From: Gemmatimonadaceae bacterium
Lineage (GTDB): Bacteria; Gemmatimonadota; Gemmatimonadetes; Gemmatimonadales; Gemmatimonadaceae
NCBI GenBank assembly: GCA_025453855.1
Contig: JALOPO010000074.1
Span: forward strand, 1-9,105
Direction: 5' to 3'
Length of the DNA: 9,105 nucleotides
Under the pieces are notes generated by a model. It had not been told where the DNA came from, did no database searches, and worked only from the letters and a program-made list of their open reading frames with translations. The position numbers and the translations under genes are program-made. Of this stretch, positions 7,018 to 9,105 are shown piece after piece. Numbering within the stretch: position 1 is the first letter of the stretch; every line of letters begins with the position of its first letter.

Positions 7018-7350
7018 TCAGGCGACGAGCTCCTTCACCTTGTCGCTCGTCCCGTTCTTCATGACGCTCGCCATCCCGTCATCGCGCGAGCGCGTCGACT
7101 CGTACATCTCGCTCGAACCGAGCACCGAGCCGTCGGGGGCGGTGAGCGTGAAGTACGGCTTGCCGTTGCTCGACTCCTTCTTCTCGTAGCGCGCGGCGTC
7201 GCCCGCCGCCTGCTGCGCCGCGGTGATCGCCGCCATCGCCGCCTCGCGCGACGCGTGCACCCTGCCGCTCAGGATGACCTCGTGGTTCCCCGCCTTGAGC
7301 GTGAAGTGGAAGCCGTTCGACGACGGCTTGAGTTCGTAGTAGCCGGCCAT
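7018..7350 (-). CDS. YegP-family (DUF1508) protein, two tandem repeats
   Basis: The predicted protein has 110 residues, the usual size for YegP. Seen: two copies of the roughly 48-residue DUF1508 unit. The first starts YYELKPSSNGFHFTLKAGNHEVIL (4-27) with a HASREAAMAAI helix; the second starts YEKKESSNGKPYFTLTAPDGSVLG (55-78) with YESTRSRDDGMASV. The shared cores are xSSNGxxxFTLxA, then an I/V-L strand and a helix. Known: the family forms small alpha/beta domains of uncharacterised function and is often linked to stress-type expression; no enzymatic motif is present. There is no signal peptide. ATG at 7350 is chosen because GGAG (7357-7360) sits six bases upstream and because homologous YegP proteins begin just before the YYEL motif; an in-frame upstream start at 7401 would add a tail unlike the family. 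It lies 127 bp downstream of the glycosidase stop in the same direction and may have its own promoter. Confidence 0.9.
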   Translation of the reverse strand: MAGYYELKPSSNGFHFTLKAGNHEVILSGRVHASREAAMAAITAAQQAAGDAARYEKKESSNGKPYFTLTAPDGSVLGSSEMYESTRSRDDGMASVMKNGTSDKVKELVA

Positions 7351-7373
7351 GGGCAGCTCCGGATGAGGTTGGG

Positions 7374-7387
7374 GATCCGATCGGATC
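7374..7387. promoter_or_regulatory. 14-bp perfect palindrome upstream of the YegP-like gene
   Basis: GATCCGATCGGATC is a perfect palindrome starting 24 bp upstream of the YegP start codon. This is a position suited to an operator, but no regulator is visible nearby and its function is unknown. Confidence 0.35.
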
Positions 7388-7391
7388 GGGA

Positions 7392-7418
7392 CGGTCCCCA
7401 AGCATTCATCGGGGACCG
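7392..7418. terminator. Hairpin downstream of the glycosidase gene
   Basis: CGGTCCCC (7392-7399) and GGGGACCG (7411-7418) form a perfect 8-bp stem with an 11-nt loop, about 60 bp beyond the glycosidase stop on the minus strand. There is no T-tract, so it is a possible terminator of the methyltransferase-glycosidase unit; it could instead be part of the YegP promoter region. Confidence 0.4.
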
Positions 7419-7477
7419 CCGGATCGCCACCGTCCGCATGTCACCAGCCTCATGCGATACACGCATGACCATGCCAC

Positions 7478-8431
7478 TCACGTGCGCAGGCTCACCACCG
7501 TGTCCGCCGTGCCCACCGTGATGCCCCGCTGTTCGAGCGATCCCGGAGACGCGTACCGCCGCACCATCTCCACGCAGAACGCCGCGTACGTCTCGAGGTC
7601 GCGCGGCGCACTGGTGTGATGCGGCCTGATGCCGAGCGCTTCGGGGGTGAAGCAGAAGGTCGCCGTGACCTCGAAGGGCTCGATCGCGCGCACGAGGCGA
7701 TCCATCCACGCCTCGCCGCCGGGACGCAGCCAGTCGGCCCAGCTCACACCCGTACGCAACTGGCGCACGCCGAGATCCTGCATTCGCGCGACGCTCGCCT
7801 CGAGACGAGGATCCTCGAAGTGGAACCACTGGCAGAGGCCGAGCGCCGGCGTGTGGCGCGCGAACTCGGCCAGCCCCGGCTTGGGGGTGCCGTCCTCGCG
7901 GATCAGCCCCATGTGGAAGTGCCGGTAGTAGCTCGACCCCTCGGCCTCCCTGTGCCGCGTGGTCGCCTCCCAGTCGCGCGGCAGGTCGTGCAGCGAGTAC
8001 CAGTGGATGCGCGGCACGCGACCACGCAGGAGCTCGGCCGTGCGCGCCACGCCCCACGCCTGCACCTCCTCGGCGCCGAAGCTCGAGACGCCGACCTCGG
8101 TCACCCAGAGCGGCTTCGCGGTCGCCGCGCGGATCTCGCCGAGCTTCGCCGGCCATTCGTCGATCTGCCAGAGGTTCCAGTCGAGCGGGAAGCCGTGCAC
8201 CGCGATCACGTCGATGTCGCGCAGCGCGCCGTGGCCGTCGAGGCGCTGCAGGAACGACGGATCGATCGGCGAGATCCCGCCGAGCACGCGCGTGAGCCCC
8301 GGCGCCGCATCGCCGATGGCGCGCGCCGCGAGGGCGATCATCGTCGCGAAGCGCGACCAGTCGGGATCGACCTCCGGATCCCAGTGCGACTTGTTGTTCG
8401 GCTCGTTCCAGAGCATCACCGAATCGATCAT
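7478..8431 (-). CDS. Glycosidase-like protein (GH clan A, beta-xylosidase-like) with permuted barrel order
   Basis: The predicted protein has 317 residues and no signal peptide, so it is probably cytoplasmic. Seen: MLWNEPNN (6-13) with the probable acid/base Glu10; IAVHGFPLDWN (76-86); WVTEVGVSSFG (109-119) with the probable nucleophile Glu112; IHWYSLHDLP (142-151). These are the beta4 to beta8 signatures of GH39/GH5-like barrels. The chain then continues CQWFHFEDPRLEASVARMQDLGVRQLRTGVSW (200-231) and VTATFCFTPEALG (255-267), which look like beta1 to beta3 and normally precede the NEP motif. Known: NEP and a later TE Glu are the retaining catalytic pair in clan A. The start at 8431 is supported by GAGGA four bases upstream; a longer frame upstream would add an Arg-rich tail overlapping the methyltransferase. 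It follows the methyltransferase by 49 bp and is probably in one operon. By memory, similar short beta-xylosidase-annotated proteins sit beside TIGR04290-type methyltransferases. The substrate is unknown. Confidence 0.8.
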   Translation of the reverse strand: MIDSVMLWNEPNNKSHWDPEVDPDWSRFATMIALAARAIGDAAPGLTRVLGGISPIDPSFLQRLDGHGALRDIDVIAVHGFPLDWNLWQIDEWPAKLGEIRAATAKPLWVTEVGVSSFGAEEVQAWGVARTAELLRGRVPRIHWYSLHDLPRDWEATTRHREAEGSSYYRHFHMGLIREDGTPKPGLAEFARHTPALGLCQWFHFEDPRLEASVARMQDLGVRQLRTGVSWADWLRPGGEAWMDRLVRAIEPFEVTATFCFTPEALGIRPHHTSAPRDLETYAAFCVEMVRRYASPGSLEQRGITVGTADTVVSLRT

Positions 8432-8480
8432 CGCATCCTCGTCAGCAGGTCGGCATCGCAGGCGGCGGTGCGGGGCACGT

Positions 8481-9105
8481 TCATCGCCGCGCGTCGGGGA
8501 GCGTCGCCAGCGCCGCATCGAGCCGGGTGCCCATCGCCTCGTCGTCCATCGCACCACGTTCCGCCACCCGACAGAGCCAGACTTCGTCCTCGGGGTGCGC
8601 CTCGATGCGGAAGCCCGCGCTTCGCAGCATCGCCTCGGCGCCGGCGCGGTTCGGGATCCACCAGTTCGTCGGATCGCCGGCGTAGCGCCGCTCGACGAAG
8701 TGCAGCCGCGGCCATGTCTCGTCGTCGAAGATCGAGGTGGCGGTGATCGGCATGTCGTCCACGATCGCGCTCGTGCGGGGCGAGCCGCGGAGCATCGACT
8801 GGAAGAGGAGTCGGTCGCCGGCGACGTGCTCGCGAATCAGGTCGAGCGCGAGGAGCGGGTGGCGCAGGTGGTAGAGCACCCCCATGAAGAGCACGAGATC
8901 GAAGCGCTCGCCGAGCGACGCCACGTCGTAGACGCTCCCCTGCCGGAACTCGATGCCCGTCGCGCCGAGCACCTCGGCGGCGAGGCGCGCCTGCGCGAGG
9001 TAGCGCTCGTCGCTGTCGAGGGCGACGATGCGCGCCGCGCCGCGCTCGTGCATGCGGAACGAGTGGAAGCCCGCGTTGCAGCCGATGTCGAGCACCGACG
9101 CGCCG
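8481..9105 (-). CDS. SAM-dependent methyltransferase, TIGR04290-like (N-terminus outside window)
   Basis: About 208 codons are present and the frame stays open to the right edge, so the start lies outside. Seen: class I motif I VLDIGCNAGFHS at the window edge, the acidic end of strand 2 in IVALDSD, the GSVYDVASLGERFDLVLFMGVLYHLRHP segment (motifs II to IV), then FQSMLRGS, HFVERRY and DPTNWWIPNRAGAEAMLRSAGF. Known: the overall pattern resembles the CmoB-like class I methyltransferases annotated as TIGR04290, which occur in conserved clusters with glycosyltransferase, radical SAM and glycosidase genes; this assignment is from memory of the motif DPTNWWxPNR. The substrate, perhaps a saccharide or lipid-linked glycan, is unknown. 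The glycosidase-like gene begins 49 bp after its stop, on the same strand, so co-transcription is likely. Any other cluster members would be upstream, beyond the right edge. Confidence 0.8.
   Translation of the reverse strand, partial: GASVLDIGCNAGFHSFRMHERGAARIVALDSDERYLAQARLAAEVLGATGIEFRQGSVYDVASLGERFDLVLFMGVLYHLRHPLLALDLIREHVAGDRLLFQSMLRGSPRTSAIVDDMPITATSIFDDETWPRLHFVERRYAGDPTNWWIPNRAGAEAMLRSAGFRIEAHPEDEVWLCRVAERGAMDDEAMGTRLDAALATLPDARR

Noticed and set aside
8432..8557. N-terminal extension of the glycosidase to 8557
   Set aside because: It would overlap the methyltransferase end and add an Arg-rich tail; ATG 8431 has a good ribosome binding site and sits just before the first conserved strand.

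Overview
The window is very GC-rich, with short intergenic gaps and mostly weak or modest ribosome binding sites. Protein content (an anthranilate-type CoA ligase with a monooxygenase/ene-reductase fusion, an Adhesin_E-like secreted protein, a YegP-like protein, and a methyltransferase plus glycosidase pair) suggests a chromosomal segment of a high-GC soil or freshwater bacterium. Gemmatimonadota is my best guess, but no rRNA or other phylogenetic marker is present, so this is tentative. There are no RNA genes, CRISPR arrays, transposases or phage genes.

Layout. Positions 1-2050 (minus strand, running off the left edge) hold a two-domain gene of the salicylyl-CoA 5-hydroxylase / 2-aminobenzoyl-CoA monooxygenase-reductase type. 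It is interrupted twice by small frame-breaking deletions, so it is either a pseudogene or an assembly error. A 240-bp divergent intergenic region separates it from an intact plus-strand CoA ligase (2291-3922) that looks like 2-aminobenzoate- (or benzoate-) CoA ligase. In the known aerobic anthranilate route the ligase makes 2-aminobenzoyl-CoA and the fusion enzyme dearomatises it, so the two belong together.

Positions 3923-4479 are non-coding and contain a pair of about 160-bp imperfect inverted repeats around a 62-bp centre, with decanucleotide microrepeats inside each arm. This is the most prominent DNA-level structure in the window. Three plus-strand genes follow: a small soluble protein resembling the LiaF C-terminal domain (4480-4896), a Cys/His-rich lipoprotein of unknown function (5173-6351), and a small secreted Adhesin_E-like protein (6499-6885). 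A perfect 17-bp hairpin at 6948-6986 probably ends transcription from both sides.

The right part is on the minus strand: a YegP/DUF1508 protein (7018-7350), a glycosidase-like protein (7478-8431) and a partial SAM methyltransferase (8481 to the right edge). The last two are 49 bp apart, probably co-transcribed, and look like part of a saccharide-related cluster. The glycosidase has its TIM-barrel halves in swapped order (catalytic half first), which reads as a circular permutation.
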